This document shows, piece by piece, positions 20,918-30,648 of a stretch of DNA of 31,368 bases (positions are counted from its first letter, which is position 1; the number at the start of each line of letters is the position of its first letter). The notes under the pieces were generated by a model. That model did not search any database, was not told the origin of the DNA, and was given only the letters and a program-made list of their open reading frames with translations. Origin of the DNA: Asterionellopsis glacialis (taxonomy: Eukaryota; Bacillariophyta; Plagiogrammaphyceae; Rhaphoneidales; Asterionellopsidaceae); NCBI GenBank assembly GCA_014885115.2, contig WKLE02001720.1, forward strand, positions 1 through 31,368, read 5' to 3'. Made by a program: the position numbers and the translations under genes.

Positions 20918-22961
20918 ATGGGATTGGACACCGTTTACGTCCTTTCGGACGAACGACACCATGCTCCGTTTGTCTGCGCAATATGCCATGGCGTTTGTTC
21001 GCTTGATGCTGTAATCACAACGAAATGTTCCCATCCGTTTTGCATGTCTTGCATGGACGAATTGGTGTCATCACAGCAAGTCGATGACTGCCTCTGTCCT
21101 ACCTGCAACGAAGATTTGATACCTCCACCTGACATTAGCGCGGGAACCATGATCGTTGGGGGTATTCGAGTCGATGCCGAACCCTTGAGCGATTCGCAAC
21201 CATTGGCGTATCTGCTCTTGACTCAGATTGAAGTAGAGTGTCCCTGCCGAAATGAGGAAGGCTGTGAATGGTTTGGAGACTATGCCGACTTGGCGGAACA
21301 TCTACAGGACGCTGGTCATGGCACAGACCACATTCATGACATATGCACAATAAAGGACGGAGAAAGTGTTGAGCACCAGGACGACGACGGAGAAAGTGTC
21401 GAGTACCAGGATAATGACGAAAAAAACTCGAAATCAATCGCTGTCTCTGGATCCACAGATTCGATGGACAACGACACTGACGAACCAGTTGACGACCCTA
21501 TAAGACAGGCAGAATCATTGAAAGACAAAGCCAATTCCGTATTCAGTGACGGGGATTATGAAGAGGCTAGGGCTATTTATTCAAAAGGACTTGCCTACAT
21601 GGGTCAACTTGAAAATAGAACAAGGGAAGGTTCAAAATTATACGCCACACTATATTGCAACCGGGCGGCAGCCTTTTTACGAGAGCAACTTTTTAGTTCG
21701 TGTATAGAAGATTGCGATGCTGCTCTTGCAATCAATCCAGAATATCCCAAGGTAAGTCGATTATAAAAGAAAAGGCATTGTTTCACCAATTATACTTGAA
21801 CTTACGACAACCCAACGGTTCCTTCAGGCGTTTGTTCGCAAAGCAAAAGCTTTGATAGAAATGGGACTTTTCGGAGAAGCGTGTTCCTGCCTAGAGGAAG
21901 GCATAGAAAACAACCCCAATTCAGAAGGACTAGTTGATGAGTTTAGAAAAGCTAAAAAGATGCTTGATCGCATTGTGCATATCGAAGAATTACTGAAAAA
22001 GAAAGATTATAGAAGTGCAAAGGATTTATTGAGTGTATTCCCAGATAATTCTAGCAACAATCGATTATTATTGGCGGCGGCCAGAGCTGATACGGGCCTG
22101 GGTCTGACTGAAACGGCTCTAGACAAATGTTTAAAGGTGCTCGGAGCAGATCCTGACAATGCCGATGCTCTGCAAGTAGAAGGAATTTTGACTTACTTGA
22201 TTGGTGATTTCAACGAGGCGATTGGAATTCTAGATGAGTCGCTAGACGTAGACCCTAATAATGATACAACAAAAGATTTGTTACGGGGATGTCAAAAGGG
22301 TGCAAAAGTTATCCAAGAAGGACGGGCAGCATTGTCCAAGGAGAGATACAAAAGGGCAATTGAGCAATTTACGATTGCAATTGATGACTGCATGCCTGTT
22401 CCTCCAAAAGCTCCTCTTTACAGCATCTTGCATGCAGAACGAGCAGAAGCCTTTTTTCGTTCAAAGCAATATTACGAGGCTCTGACAGATTGTACCTCTG
22501 CAATCGAGGCAAAAGAGGACAATGTCGCTGCTTGGGTAACAAAAGCAGAAGTCTACAATGCCTTGGGTCGACATCAAGAAGCGCGCGACGAACTTGCAGT
22601 AGTGAAGCGATCTTGGGGAGCAAAACATAAAGCAATCAAAGAGGCGTTTAACAAGGCTGACTTTGAAGTTAGAATTCAGCAAGTTGATATGGAGTTGCGC
22701 CACATGGTTGCAACTGCCGATGCTCGTAGCCGGCAGGGAACAAACGAAGAAAATTCTTCATCTGGAAAACGTAGCGAAGGTAAATCAAGTCGAAAAGGAA
22801 ATCGACTTCCTCCCACAGCTAATGGTGAAGAAGGACAAACGCACAAGTACTCGAATCGAAGAAAATCTAATGAGTCCTCTTCTAGTATGAAAAAGAAAGT
22901 TAGAGATACCAACCACAAAAGCTCGTCTATATCTGGCAACAGACGATTGACTCCCCGTTGA
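20918..22961 (+). CDS. RING-finger and TPR-repeat protein, probable E3 ubiquitin ligase or co-chaperone (2 exons)
   Basis: Exons 20918-21751 and 21828-22961 are joined by a 76-nt GTAAGT...CTTCAG intron between ...NPEYPK and AFVRKAK, which restores a TPR helix. The product has 655 residues. A C3HC4 RING is complete: C20, C23, C37, H39, C42, C45, C60, C63. A short Cys/His segment (about 107-133, CPCRNEEGCEWFG...LAEHL...H) resembles a TRAF-type or second zinc site. An acidic linker with a tandem DGESVExQD duplication follows. Tetratricopeptide repeats span about 196-550, DNAJC7/TPR2-like in layout but with no J domain. The tail is basic and Ser-rich. The start at 20918 has A at -3 and G at +4; an upstream in-frame ATG at 20804 would add 38 residues of poor quality. 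RING-TPR proteins usually couple client or chaperone binding to ubiquitin transfer; the partner here is unknown. Confidence 0.8.
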
Positions 22962-23116
22962 AGCAAGCGAGAGAATTGAAACCGTAGTACGACTATTTCT
23001 TGCATAATTGAAAAACACAATTTTCTAGTTTGCCACTTACAGATTATTTTGATGCGTCCAACTCTCTGTGTAAATAATATTTAAATTTGTTACTCATGTA
23101 AGTTGGTAATATCAAA

Positions 23117-23629
23117 CTATATTTCAATGAAAGTGTATAAGGCTTTGTAAAATTCGGTTGTATTTTCCCATGGTAATACATTTCGACTAGGTATTGTTTC
23201 GGGTTGGCAATATAACATGTTACTTTCATAGGGTTGTCTTTTGATAGCTAGTTTATCGCTGGTGCCTGATAGTATCAGAGTTGGTTGCGTTAACGTTTCA
23301 AGTTCTGTTTGAAAGGATCTAAATTGACAAAATCCTGCCTTAAAGGCTTGTACAGGCGTTCTAGACATTTCGGAAACAGAAAAATCTTCACAAGCATTGT
23401 CTAGCCAATCCTTGTCACAACTTCCAGATTTAAACAAGAACACATTAGAAAAGAACTCAACAGCCCAACGGGATTCCAATAATCGGAAAGCTAAATTTAC
23501 AAATATTGGCGATGTAAGAAAATATAATTTTGTGATAGTTCTTTCGCGGAGACAGCAGCTGTCGGATCTAACAGGTAGGGTCCTACTCGCAAAGAGGCCA
23601 TATAGTAGCCATGATGTGGCGATTATCAT
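23117..23629 (-). pseudogene. Truncated alpha/beta-hydrolase (C-terminal half only)
   Basis: The frame has 170 residues. Its end matches the last third of alpha/beta-hydrolase proteins: PTLILSGTSDKLA (strand with the acidic catalytic residue position), then IPSRNVLPWENTTEFYKALYTFI. In intact members the penultimate block is usually GCGHxxxxE; here the catalytic His position reads Arg/Asn. The first half of the fold, with the GxSxG nucleophile elbow, is absent. An in-frame TAG lies just before the first ATG, and the next gene's stop is only 121 bp further upstream, leaving no room for the missing half. A broken gene or duplicated fragment is most likely. A short expressed non-catalytic protein, or an unseen distant exon, remains possible. 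It converges on the RING-TPR gene, with stops 155 bp apart. Confidence 0.5.
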
Positions 23630-23750
23630 AATCTAATTTCATTAAGGTCGATCTTCAATCTTACAGTGACCTCCTTTTCGACAATTGAAAATTGAAGGAA
23701 TTGTAATCTTAACTTTTTCTAGCCGAACATGGTAAATATAATCGAACTAC

Positions 23751-24896
23751 TTATTCTGTCTGCTGCAAATCTTTGACTGCATGAAGCACAAGAGGAAGTA
23801 GAACAGGAATAATTTCTCCAACACCCTTTGGATTTCCAGGTAAGTTGACAACCATTGACCTTCCGATGACACCGGCAGTTCCACGGGACAGAGATGCAAG
23901 CGGTTGCTGAAGTGAACACTCTGTCATGACGTAGGACATTAATCCTTTGCATTCACGATCCAACACACCAAGGGTTGCTTCTGGTGTTACATCACGTGGA
24001 GCAAAGCCTGTCCCGCCAGTCGTAAAGATCACATCCACAGAGTTATCTTCACCATCACTCGATGACCATTTTCTTAATAACGTTTGGATTTCTCCAATAT
24101 TATCTGGCACTATGGCCTTGTGTGTAATTTTATACTCAACAGAATTGTCATTCATGGACTGGATTGTAGTTTGGATGGATTGCTCCACAGCTGGTCCTGA
24201 CAAATCTCCAGTTTCATATTGATTCGCAGAGGCTCGATCACTCACAGTTAAAATTGCTATATTGAAGGATACACCGTCCTTGGGCGGTGCAGGAATTTCA
24301 ATGGGAGAAACTGTTCTTGCTTTCTTTGTCTCCGGAGGAGGAGCTTGAGGCTTTGGAGTCTCGTCGATATCTTGACAACAAACGTTAGATAGCAACGAAC
24401 TTGACGCATTACCAATTTGGGTACCCGTGGAAGAGGCCATTGACGGTTCTACCTTCATTGGTATTGGTGGTTTATCAGCTTTTGTAGCTAATACTTCCTT
24501 GTTGTGCTTAGCCCATAAAGGTTTACTATCGTTAAATTTTTGCATTTGCTCATCTGATGCCTTTTTTGCGTGACGTCTTTTCCATGTAGCATATTCACAT
24601 CCATAAACATACTGAGCTGCTTCGTCATATCCCAATGCATCTAATGCCTGCTTTACATCGATGTTGCTGCTATCATCCAGTCCTTTCATATTGCGAGCTT
24701 CCATCACTAACCATTTGGCAAGACAGTTCCGACAGAAGCCTGAAATTGTCATGAGATCAATGTTCTGAACTTCATCACTCCGATCTTGCAGGTGAGAACA
24801 AAGCTGGCGAAAGGCACCAGCTTCTAGCTTCTCAATGATCGCGGGAGGAAGGTACTGCCGTAAATAGTCAGTGGCTGGTGTTGTCGTTTCGCTCAT
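23751..24896 (-). CDS. DUF1244 - MogA/MoaB (molybdopterin adenylyltransferase) fusion protein
   Basis: The protein has 381 residues from the ATG at 24896. The frame extends 29 codons further upstream, but MSETTTPATD is the likely start. Residues about 3-125 match DUF1244 (SMc04008-like), known mainly from proteobacteria: LQDRSDEVQNIDLM, GFCRNCLAKW, ALGYDEAAQYVYG, YATWKRRH. A Pro/Ser-rich linker (about 140-208) follows. Residues 211-381 form a MoCF_biosynth domain with ILTVSDRAS, TTGGTG (292-297), RDVTPEA (301-307), LSRGTAG and NLPGNPKG (351-358), all expected for MPT binding and adenylation. In eukaryotes this step is normally done by the G domain of Cnx1/gephyrin fused to MoeA; no MoeA part is seen here. 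MoaB-like proteins without a settled role also share these motifs, so the exact reaction is inferred. No intron. Confidence 0.85.
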   Translation of the reverse strand: MSETTTPATDYLRQYLPPAIIEKLEAGAFRQLCSHLQDRSDEVQNIDLMTISGFCRNCLAKWLVMEARNMKGLDDSSNIDVKQALDALGYDEAAQYVYGCEYATWKRRHAKKASDEQMQKFNDSKPLWAKHNKEVLATKADKPPIPMKVEPSMASSTGTQIGNASSSLLSNVCCQDIDETPKPQAPPPETKKARTVSPIEIPAPPKDGVSFNIAILTVSDRASANQYETGDLSGPAVEQSIQTTIQSMNDNSVEYKITHKAIVPDNIGEIQTLLRKWSSSDGEDNSVDVIFTTGGTGFAPRDVTPEATLGVLDRECKGLMSYVMTECSLQQPLASLSRGTAGVIGRSMVVNLPGNPKGVGEIIPVLLPLVLHAVKDLQQTE

Positions 24897-25313
24897 GGTG
24901 TCAGCGGTATTTCTGAAAACATATCTACACGGTTCTGTGTCCAAGTATATGTTTGTGGTGTCTACTAGTCCTAAAAGTATCACTGACTGCCAGGTGTACC
25001 TGTACCAGGTACCTGGTAGTACCGTACCAGGTACCTGGTAACAACCTAAAAGGACCTACCGGTACTGACTGTACGTACAGGTTCGGCTTCTGCGCCGACA
25101 AGGAAAGGAATCTCTCTCTCTAGAGGATGTAGGGAGAGAAGATAAATTCTACCCCTGTACGACATATTCGGTTTAAACACTTTAGGACTACAGTAGTCCT
25201 TGTCTAATTCTGAACTGAAGAGTTCTGACAGAATTCAGAATGTGTTACATAAAAAATCTATGTTAACTCTTTTATTAAACTTATCTATCTCAATAGCTTA
25301 CTTTACAATGCCT
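24897..25313. other. Intergenic gap upstream of the DUF1244-Mog gene
   Basis: The 417-bp gap holds two copies of the 16-bp palindrome TACCAGGTACCTGGTA (25003 and 25025), the 15-mer CGGTACTGACTGTAC (25060-25074) and CTCTCTCTCTAGAGG near 25112. It should contain the promoter of the Mog-domain gene and the 3' UTR of the small paralogue at 25314. No ORF is supported. Confidence 0.6.
25003..25040. repeat. Duplicated 16-bp palindrome of the TACCTGGTA family
   Basis: TACCAGGTACCTGGTA occurs at 25003-25018 and again at 25025-25040, separated by GTACCG. Each is a perfect inverted pair of the window's dispersed 9-mer, sharing the central TA. The cluster begins 107 bp upstream of the DUF1244-Mog start codon. 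Confidence 0.9.
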
Positions 25314-25994
25314 TCATGCTGCTGCTGCTCGACTTGGTGACGTGAGCAGTGATGCATTCAGTACAAACTCTGATCTATCTTCTTTGAAATCTTCGTATGT
25401 TGAATCAGGAAGACATGTTGCCAAGCGATAAAGCTCGTCAAGAAACTGTCTTGAATTGTCGTAGTCTCCAAATTCATGTTGAATTTGTGCTATATTATTT
25501 AAACTTGCCAACACAATCTTAACCCTTTTATCAAATACTCCATCCTTATCGCTATTTTCTGAGAACCCTGCCTCAAATACCAAAGAGTATAGCTTAAGTG
25601 CTCTTTCCTGTGATTGCGTTCGTAATGATGGACTTTCAAAGCTTCGCATATGATGAGCAAGTGCCATGTTGAACATGATTGTTGATGAAAGCAGTGACCG
25701 ATTATTCATTTGTTCTGGCGTGTTATAAACCCCTTTCGTGTACAAGAAATGATTTGTTTCTTTTGGTGTTGGAAAAGATGCTGAGGTGGACCTTGGCCGC
25801 TTTCTTAGCTTGCTTCTTGCTTGCTCAACTGTTGGATCACTTCCTATTTGTTCTTCAGAAATTGTTTGCGAGACCACCTTCAGTGCCCCCTGAAACATTT
25901 GTAAGGCCTCGACGAAGTTTCCCACTAAAAGAAAATCAACTCCATGGTTGTTAAACATGACTGCAGAATTCATATCGGGCTGCGTTGGTGCCAT
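25314..25994 (-). CDS. Small helical TPR-like protein, paralogue A
   Basis: The protein has 226 residues and no intron. The ATG context is ACAATGG. It begins with a TPR-like helix pair, FNNHGVDFLLVGNFVEALQMFQGAL. It carries the block MFNMALAHHMRSFESPS and ends with a second TPR-like unit (LASLNNIAQIQHEFGDYDNSRQ, followed by FLDELYRLAT) and the tail SLLTSPSRAAAA. It is clearly homologous along its whole length to the protein at 27973-28629, on the opposite strand, head to head. TPR-type helices suggest protein binding; the partner and role are unknown. No signal peptide or membrane segment is seen. The near-identical C-terminal tail in both copies suggests it is functional. Confidence 0.75.
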   Translation of the reverse strand: MAPTQPDMNSAVMFNNHGVDFLLVGNFVEALQMFQGALKVVSQTISEEQIGSDPTVEQARSKLRKRPRSTSASFPTPKETNHFLYTKGVYNTPEQMNNRSLLSSTIMFNMALAHHMRSFESPSLRTQSQERALKLYSLVFEAGFSENSDKDGVFDKRVKIVLASLNNIAQIQHEFGDYDNSRQFLDELYRLATCLPDSTYEDFKEDRSEFVLNASLLTSPSRAAAA

Positions 25995-27195
25995 TGTGTT
26001 ATAGTTTTAGTGGTTGAGTAAAAGATAGAGGTCTTTACTATGGTTGATGGTTGGAGAAAAATTACTTTTCAAATATTATGCCAACTTACAACTAACTTTG
26101 TATTGGTGGTCCGATAAATCGTTTATTTTTCGGGAAAATCTACCATGATTCCCCCGATGTGCTAGTACCTAATGACCTACTTTTTCGTGACATTATCATA
26201 GGAAGACATTGGCGAGAAATCCGCCATATTTCTCCCGGAGTGATATTTCATGTTTTCATATTGGCCAGAAGGTGGTAATGATACTTCGCAGAAAGGACCG
26301 TCTCGGGTTCACTGCGGAGGGGCACAGAACGACTGTAATGAGCAAATGATAAGGAACAATTGTAATGAAAGCTGTTTTGGGAGTGCGAACTCTCTCTAGT
26401 AATTATTGCCTCTAGAAGCTAAAGGCATCGCGATTACTCTCTAGAGAGAGAAATTAATTTTGTAGTTTCAATGAGTTTACCATGTCGCAAAACCCATTTT
26501 CGAACGATCGAAATGATACTGTCATACTGTAGAAGCAAACATTATTTGTGTAAACGTTATGTTTAAATAAAGCTGTTTCGAAGTGAGAATACCAACTTGA
26601 ATGATCGATCACGGAGTAACTTTTGTATCCTTGTCACCAATTCACCATATCACCATAGCCAGGGCTATTCTTGAGGAAAAATTGCTTTTACAGGTGTATA
26701 ATATTGTGGAGAGATATTTTCTTTATGAATTATGCCTTGCTTTGTGGGTAATTAATAGTGCATAGGCCGTTTCCCTCTACCTGTGCGAAAAAAACAGTTT
26801 TTATGGATTCAAGTACAAAGTACCATATTGGTGTGACAGGTAATTTAGATAGGGTGGTTTGGAATCCGTGATTTACAGGAACATACTTATTTATACAGTA
26901 GTCAGTTCTGGCAGATAATGCTGAGCTGGATGTTGAATTAAAATGTGGTCTTGACAGTAGGTGATACAAGCCAGAAATGCAAGGATAATCTGTTTCCCTT
27001 CAACATCAAATTAACATTTGGGTTGTGACATCGAAAATTAATTTGCAGGTAGATCTCGATCTTTTTGTACGCGCTAAGCGAACTCCAAATTTTCCGATTG
27101 ACATTTTTAAAAAAATTGGCCTTTTCAAGGTCGTCATAAATACTAAGTATTCCAATTACCTTGTACTCCTCTATAACCTCTAGAGAGAGTACAAA

Positions 27196-27318
27196 AGACC
27201 TTTTCGCACGGAAGAGAACAGACCATTTTGAGCAGAAGTGGGATAATGCGGATAAGAATTGTTGGCGATCATTGTCCGCATCCCAATTTGTCTGGCCTGC
27301 TTCCGTGCGAAAAGGTCT
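27196..27318. repeat. Foldback element with 19-bp perfect inverted repeats
   Basis: AGACCTTTTCGCACGGAAG at 27196-27214 is matched exactly by its reverse complement at 27300-27318. The interior arms remain partly complementary (for example GTGGGATAATGCGG against CCGCATCCCAA), so the whole 123-bp unit could fold. It may be a MITE-like element or a small hairpin RNA source; no target-site duplication was recognised. Confidence 0.7.
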
Positions 27319-27757
27319 ATCACACTTCATGCATGTAGAGATAGAATAAAAGTACGCGGTATTTAATATATACTATTTTAGTACAGTAAATGGTACACGA
27401 ATTTAGTATCTATCAGCTTGTATGCCTCTTGGGTCAGCCTTATAAATATGGTTTTCCCTTTATTGTGAAATCATTTCCTACATACTTATAAAGAAGTTCA
27501 ATATAAGAGGTAGGCATGTTCTTCAGTCTATTAAATGTTCAAGTTAAAACAGCTTTAGTTGAAGCGATGTGGAGAACCAAGATCTAAAACTGTCAAAACA
27601 GCTAAAGCTGTTTCCGGGGAGCCAACTATCATAATATCCCTATGCAGTGTTTGAACGATAAACATAAATATGTACCGGTATACGTAGTTTGTAGAGTAAA
27701 CTTAGCTGTAGCATTTTTAACTTGTATTCGGAGCTATAAATAAAAATAGAACTACAT

Positions 27758-27918
27758 CGGAAGACTTCTTACATCCTCATTACAGTAGTATTCCGTGTCA
27801 CAAAAATATATTTCTCACTACCGAAACTGCCTATTAGTGACTACCTGGTACGAGTACACCGGAAGACTTCTCATATCTTCATTCTGTGTCACAAAAAAAT
27901 ATATTTCGCACCGAAACT
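27758..27918. repeat. Tandem promoter duplication upstream of paralogue B
   Basis: A segment beginning CGGAAGACTTCT and ending ACCGAAACT occurs at 27758-27828 and again at 27860-27918. The second copy lacks about 14 bp and has a few substitutions. Both share TGTCACAAAAA(AA)TATATTTC. A TACCTGGTA copy sits between them (27842-27850). The second copy ends 54 bp before the start codon at 27973, so the duplication probably lies in the core promoter or 5' UTR. Confidence 0.8.
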
Positions 27919-27972
27919 AGCTTTATCTTAATATTTACCCTTTTTCATTTTTCATTTTTCTTTTATTCAAAA

Positions 27973-28629
27973 ATGAATGCTGCGATTCCTTTCAACAACC
28001 ATGGAGTTGAGTTCCTCGAAGCTGGAAACTATGTTGACGCCTTGAAGATGTTGCAGGGGTCTTTAAAGGTGGTGTCACAAATTATCACCACCGGTCAGGT
28101 CACAGCAGATGAATCAATTGAAATGGCCAACTCAAATCTACAAAAGCGCCCGGTAGCCCTTGCTGGGTCTTCCGCATCCAAGAGAGAAGCTTCCTTTTTC
28201 TTATACACCAAAGGTGTCCACATTTTTCCAGAACAAAGGATCAACAAGTCACTCATAGCTTCTGCTGCTATGTTCAATATGGCGCTTGCTCACCATATGC
28301 GAAGCTTCGAAAGTCCATCAATACGAACGCAATCGCTACAGAAAGCTCTGAAGCTATATGCGATGGTATTTGATACATACAGTGAAGAAGAATCAAAAGA
28401 TGCAATTAATGACGCAAGAGCGCATATTATCCTTGCAAGTTTAAATAATATAGGTCAAATTCAACACGAATTTGGAGAGTATAACAAATCAAGACGGTAT
28501 CTTGACGAGCTTTATCGCTTGGCCACATCCCTTCCTGATTCAACATACGAAGAATTTACTAAAGATAGAACAGAGTTTCTGCTGAATGCCTCATTACTCA
28601 AGTCGCCGAGTAGAGCAGCAGCAGCGTGA
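27973..28629 (+). CDS. Small helical TPR-like protein, paralogue B
   Basis: The protein has 218 residues from ATG 27973 (AAAAATGAAT context). The frame runs 29 codons further upstream, but that part encodes only hydrophobic AT-rich sequence and lies in the promoter duplication. It is homologous end to end with the protein at 25994-25314: FNNHGVEFLEAGNYVDALKM, MFNMALAHHMRSFESPS, NNIGQIQHEFGEY, LDELYRLATSLPDSTYE and the SPSRAAAA tail. Well over half of residues are identical by eye, with variable loops (about 38-75 and 130-150). The TPR-like helices suggest a protein-interaction role; the function is unknown. The stop is 121 bp from the convergent transporter's stop. Confidence 0.75.
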   Translation: MNAAIPFNNHGVEFLEAGNYVDALKMLQGSLKVVSQIITTGQVTADESIEMANSNLQKRPVALAGSSASKREASFFLYTKGVHIFPEQRINKSLIASAAMFNMALAHHMRSFESPSIRTQSLQKALKLYAMVFDTYSEEESKDAINDARAHIILASLNNIGQIQHEFGEYNKSRRYLDELYRLATSLPDSTYEEFTKDRTEFLLNASLLKSPSRAAAA

Positions 28630-28750
28630 GGATCCACGAATATTAGATAAATTAGTGCTAAAAAGGTTGTTAATTATTAAGTTTTTTTTTCAAGATTATG
28701 TTTTCACGATTGTAGATATATTAACACTGATATGTGCTCTTACGTAGAAT

Positions 28751-30417
28751 TCAACCATCTGATTGTTGACCAGATGTCACTTCATCGGGCAGAGGAAGAT
28801 TTGTTCGGTCACCGCTTTCAAGAAAGAAAGGAGTCAAGGCGCTGATAATGAGAAATGCACAAGAAATCATCAGTAACATTACGGGTTCATTTGCTAGAGC
28901 TCCGCTTACAAACTGTATGCATGGAGGCAAAAAGTAAAATTTCAAAATAAAACTAGTTGAGATACACGAGGGTCATTAATTCTGAAAGAATTCCCGTTTC
29001 AAAATGCTGGGAGTCCGACACAAAGCATACATACCTGTGAAAACAGGGCTCCTACACGTCCTGTGGCGGTACAAAGTCCAACAGCTGTACTTCGCACTTG
29101 CGTTGGAAAAAGCTCGCCAGTCATGACGTCTAAAGCATTCCATGCACCAGTTTCAAATGTCTGAAACGCACAGGCCGAAAGCACAACTGCCATGGCATTC
29201 ATATTGTCCTCTGCACCCCGCATGAACCAAGCAAAAAAGGCATTTGATATAGCGCTGAACACTAGGCTCCAAACAAGCATTGGTAAACGGCCTATCTTAT
29301 CAACAACTAAGAAAGATAAAATGTTTCCTGGCAAATTAGCTAGTGCAAATAGAACCAAATTTACATATATATCTTCCAAATGAACAAGTGCAAAGATGAA
29401 GTTGATCCATGTCATGATACAGTACGACCCCAAAGCTATGCTGAACCATAAAGCTTGGGTAGGCAAAGTTGTGCCATTTCTGAGATCAGGAGCATAAAGT
29501 CGTCTTGTATTGTGTAGTACGTCTGAAAGCGTTACGCGCACTGTTCTTAGTTGAGGTGCTGTAGTATCGAATGCAGCATTGTTCACTGATGAAGAGAATT
29601 GTCGATATTGATGTTGTGCTTCTTCTATTTCGTAGATGGGTAATACATGCATATTTTTTGTTTGCATCTGTCTCCCTAGCATGTTTGTGATTCGCGCTGC
29701 TTCTCTATAGTCTCGTTTCACTGCAGCCACGAATCTCGGGCTTTCTGGAACAAAACAATACACCATCCATAAACCAAGCACAGTTGGGATTGCACAGAGA
29801 ATAACATAAACCCTCCACGACCAGTCAAACAGTTGGAACGCGACAAGTCCCACTACAGCAATATGGAGATTCCCAATCATCCAGAAACTGGCAACAAATG
29901 TGACGATAAAACCACGATTCGAAGGAGGAGACAATTCAGTTATCAGTGTAAAAGTTGCAGGTTCGGTGGCTCCTATACCTATTCCAGCAATAAATCTCAC
30001 CAGAATCAAAGTAACGGCATCAGGGGCAATTGCTGTAATCAGTCCAGCCGCCAGATTCAATGCCATAGCTCGCAAAAGGATCGGTTTCCGTCCGAATTGA
30101 TCGCACATAGCTCCAGCGCCTACTCCACCTAACAGCATACCCGCGAAAACAGATGCCGAGAGAAAAGAGCCCCGCCAAACAGCATCATGATGCATTATAT
30201 TTGAATCAAAATCGTCATCTGCAAGTAAATATGAAATTAGAAGAACTGATGCTGAAAAAGAAGAATTTGCGATGGATAAAGAGAGGATTGTCAAGTAATA
30301 CCGGACTGGAACAATATTGGATATTGAGTATGCGTCATCTAGGAATTCGTCAATTGAACGCGGTCTAAGTCGCTTTGTTTCTGATATTAGCCGCGTAGAT
30401 TCACAGGTATTACTCAT
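28751..30417 (-). CDS. MFS transporter of the sugar-porter/SV2-like type (2 exons)
   Basis: Exons 30417-29035 and 28912-28751 flank a 122-nt GTATGT...ATACAG phase-0 intron joining GALFSQ to FVSGALANEP. The product is about 514 residues with about 12 hydrophobic helices. Family motifs are complete: GAMCDQFGRKPIL (loop 2-3, from residue 102), RFIAGIGIGA, PESPRF (224-229), VDKIGRLPML (loop 8-9) and ELFPTQVRSTAVGL. It should be a proton- or ion-coupled solute carrier in a cell membrane. The NiaP/SVOP/SV2-like layout suggests an organic ion or sugar-like substrate, but the substrate cannot be called. The central loop (about 225-300) is long. An upstream in-frame ATG at 30471 would add 18 residues; the 30417 start (MSNTCESTRL) looks better. 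The second exon supplies the last helix and a short polar tail. Confidence 0.85.
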
Positions 30418-30648
30418 TATGACATGTGAATACCAGTCGAAGTTCTTCAGAGGGCTTTTGCAGCGTTTCAAGGATCGAGATGGACGAAACTCGAGACTTT
30501 GAAGACATTAGCTTCTTCAGGCATCAACACTCAAATAATGTTAGCTATGTTCAACATGCAAATTTTGAAAATGGGCGGTGTTCGGGTTCGGCAAGAATAA
30601 TGCAGAAAAAAATGTCGAGTACGAGTACCGGCGTTGTCCCCTTACCTG

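Larger units (their letters stand above)
25995..27972. other. Spacer between two head-to-head paralogues
   Basis: The spacer of about 2 kb should hold both promoters. It carries a 19-bp inverted repeat (27196-27318), a CTCTCTAGAGAGAG palindrome (26437-26450), an AAACAGCT-AA-AGCTGTTT palindrome near 27596 and a tandem duplication (27758-27918). The minus frames at 26969-26730 and 27330-26938 have no recognisable domains and overlap the foldback. I do not support them as genes. Confidence 0.55.

Noticed and set aside
22663..23020. Minus-strand frames over the end of the RING-TPR gene
   Set aside because: Shadows of the basic, Ser-rich C-terminal coding sequence on the plus strand.
26938..27330. 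130-codon minus frame in the paralogue spacer
   Set aside because: It runs through one arm of the foldback repeat and has no recognisable domain.
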